DNA of 5,950 nucleotides from an uncultured Lachnospiraceae bacterium (lineage in GTDB: Bacteria; Bacillota; Clostridia; Lachnospirales; Lachnospiraceae). The notes beneath the pieces are model-generated. The model ran no database searches. It saw only the letters and a program-made list of their open reading frames with translations, and was not told the origin of the DNA. Positions 5,410 to 5,950 of the stretch are shown piece after piece. The DNA lies in assembly GCA_947628025.1 (NCBI GenBank), contig CANQYH010000202.1:1-5950 (forward strand), written 5' to 3'. Position 1 is the stretch's first letter; every line of letters starts with the position of its first letter. A program made the translations under genes and the position numbers.

Positions 5410-5528
5410 GCCGCCGCAAAAAGAAGAGACCACCGGAGACCTGCGGCAATGGGAACTGCTTATGAAAAGTATATGGCGTTATCCATAAACAGGGGCCTTT
5501 TTGCTTAGATCCAGGAAAGGATCGTGTC
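5410..5528 (+). ncRNA. Potentially structured 5' leader (class not recognised)
   Basis: The leader of about 119 nt has an 8-bp perfect long-range pairing, GCAAAAAG (5416-5423) with CTTTTTGC (5497-5504), enclosing 73 nt. A competing 6-bp pairing, GCCGCA (5413-5418) with TGCGGC (5442-5447), shares bases 5416-5418, so the two cannot form together in that register. A small internal hairpin, TATGG/CCATA, lies around 5473-5488. The arrangement resembles a switching leader, but I cannot match it to a known riboswitch. It may be chance. Confidence 0.3.
5508..5523 (+). promoter_or_regulatory. Hairpin holding the ribosome binding site of the small membrane protein
   Basis: GATCC (5508-5512) pairs perfectly with GGATC (5519-5523), with AGGAAA as the loop. 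The Shine-Dalgarno AGGAAAGG spans the loop and the 3' arm, and the ATG follows at 5529. Folding would partly hide the ribosome binding site, so translation could be sensitive to upstream structure. Confidence 0.4.
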
Positions 5529-5738
5529 ATGAAAAAAACAACCGGCTACATTGTGGCTTCGATATTCAACTTTATAGCAGGTTTCTGCTTTCTGGTTGCT
5601 GCTATTTTTCAGAAACAGGCAGTGCCAAAATATGGATTTTATGTAGCCGCAGTCTGCCTTTTAATTAGTGCGGCAGGTTTCCTGCATACGTACTTGAAAA
5701 ACAGAAAGAAAGCTTCACGCTTGCCGGAGAGACAATGA
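5529..5738 (+). CDS. Small two-helix membrane protein, function unknown
   Basis: A 69-residue protein that I do not recognise. It has a short basic start (MKKTTG) and two hydrophobic stretches, about residues 6-28 (YIVASIFNFIAGFCFLVAAIF) and 34-56 (KYGFYVAAVCLLISAAGF), joined by a short polar turn (QKQAVP). A strongly basic tail ends it (LKNRKKASRLPERQ). This predicts a helical hairpin in the membrane; the basic tail suggests both ends are cytoplasmic by the positive-inside rule. AGGAAAGG eight bases upstream supports the start. The gene is followed after 30 bp by a TfoX-like gene and is likely co-transcribed with it. Base composition is more AT-rich than the heparinase-family gene to the left. 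Confidence 0.72.
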   Translation: MKKTTGYIVASIFNFIAGFCFLVAAIFQKQAVPKYGFYVAAVCLLISAAGFLHTYLKNRKKASRLPERQ

Positions 5739-5768
5739 GAACCGCAAATCAGATGTTGGAGAAAAAGC

Positions 5769-5950
5769 ATGGCGTCGAGTAAAGAATATTTAGAGTTTAT
5801 TTTAGGGCAGTTATCCGAATTGGATGAAATTACATATCGGGCTATGATGGGAGAATTTATCATCTATTACCGTGGCAAAATCATAGGCGGTATCTATGAT
5901 GACAGGCTGCTTGTAAAACCAATAAAAGCAGCGATCAGCTATATGCCAAC
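5769..5950 (+). CDS. TfoX/Sxy N-terminal-domain protein (partial, C-terminus outside window)
   Basis: The first 60 codons, running off the right edge, read MASSKEYLEFILGQLSELDE and continue with the TfoX N-terminal-domain hallmarks: YRAMMGEFIIYYRGK (23-37), then a GGIYDDRLLVKP stretch (40-51). Full-length stand-alone versions are about 100-120 residues. The family is named after the competence regulator TfoX/Sxy of gamma-proteobacteria. The single-domain proteins of Firmicutes have no established role and should not be assumed to control competence. GGAG seven bases before the ATG supports the start. It follows the small membrane protein gene by 30 bp. The sequence is clearly AT-richer than the middle of the window. 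The family call is firm from the motif pattern. Confidence 0.92.
   Translation, partial: MASSKEYLEFILGQLSELDEITYRAMMGEFIIYYRGKIIGGIYDDRLLVKPIKAAISYMP

Noticed and set aside
5465..5500. Fluoride-riboswitch-like string CCATAAAC in the leader
   Set aside because: Only a short resemblance; the paired elements and flanking conserved bases of that class are not seen.
5491..5506. GGGGCC followed by TTTTT as an intrinsic terminator in the leader
   Set aside because: No complementary GC-rich arm lies upstream; the T run instead pairs with the A run at 5416-5423.
5735..5782. 15-codon frame MRTANQMLEKKHGVE overlapping the stop of the small membrane gene (ATGA) and the start of the TfoX gene
   Set aside because: GGAG lies five bases upstream, so translational coupling is conceivable, but it is too short and featureless to call a gene.

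Overview
The window looks like a chromosomal segment from a Clostridia-type Firmicute, probably Lachnospiraceae-like. This is inferred from the strong AGGAG-type ribosome binding sites, the feoA-feoA-feoB gene order, a leaderless heparinase II/III-family protein of the kind common in gut Clostridia, and a stand-alone TfoX N-terminal-domain protein. The species cannot be named from the sequence alone.

Left part (1-2800), minus strand: a ferrous-iron uptake operon, read right to left as feoA-type gene (2447-2662), second feoA-type gene (2155-2376), then feoB (1957 down to base 1, cut off by the window edge). The transcript should start from a near-consensus promoter (TTGACA, 17 bp, TATGAT at 2763-2735). 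Two Fur-box-like palindromes flank this promoter. A different palindrome, with GTTA/TAAC arms, lies over the -10. A second palindrome sharing the GTTAGC-N6-TAAC core sits 27 bp upstream of the feoB start, inside the operon. FeoB is the membrane GTPase/permease for Fe(II); FeoA proteins are small SH3-like cytoplasmic partners. Each spacer in the operon carries an inverted repeat that may tune expression of individual genes.

Middle (2800-3191): a divergent intergenic region with no convincing gene. It holds a G-rich 27-bp minisatellite, a G-quadruplex-compatible stretch, and a plus-strand promoter (TATAAT at 2970) followed by a leader of about 210 nt.

Right-middle (3192-5297), plus strand: a 701-residue heparinase II/III-family protein without a signal peptide. 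An unusual Ser/Ala/Gln-rich linker (about residues 40-82), built from in-frame DNA repeats, lies near the N-terminus.

Right end (5298-5950), visibly more AT-rich: an extended -10 promoter, a potentially structured leader of about 119 nt with the ribosome binding site in a hairpin, a 69-residue two-helix membrane protein of unknown function, and the first 60 codons of a TfoX N-terminal-domain protein that runs off the window. The last two genes are 30 bp apart and probably co-transcribed.

Nothing here amounts to a clearly new multi-gene system. The points most worth a second look are the layered regulation of the feo operon and the structured leader before the small membrane protein.
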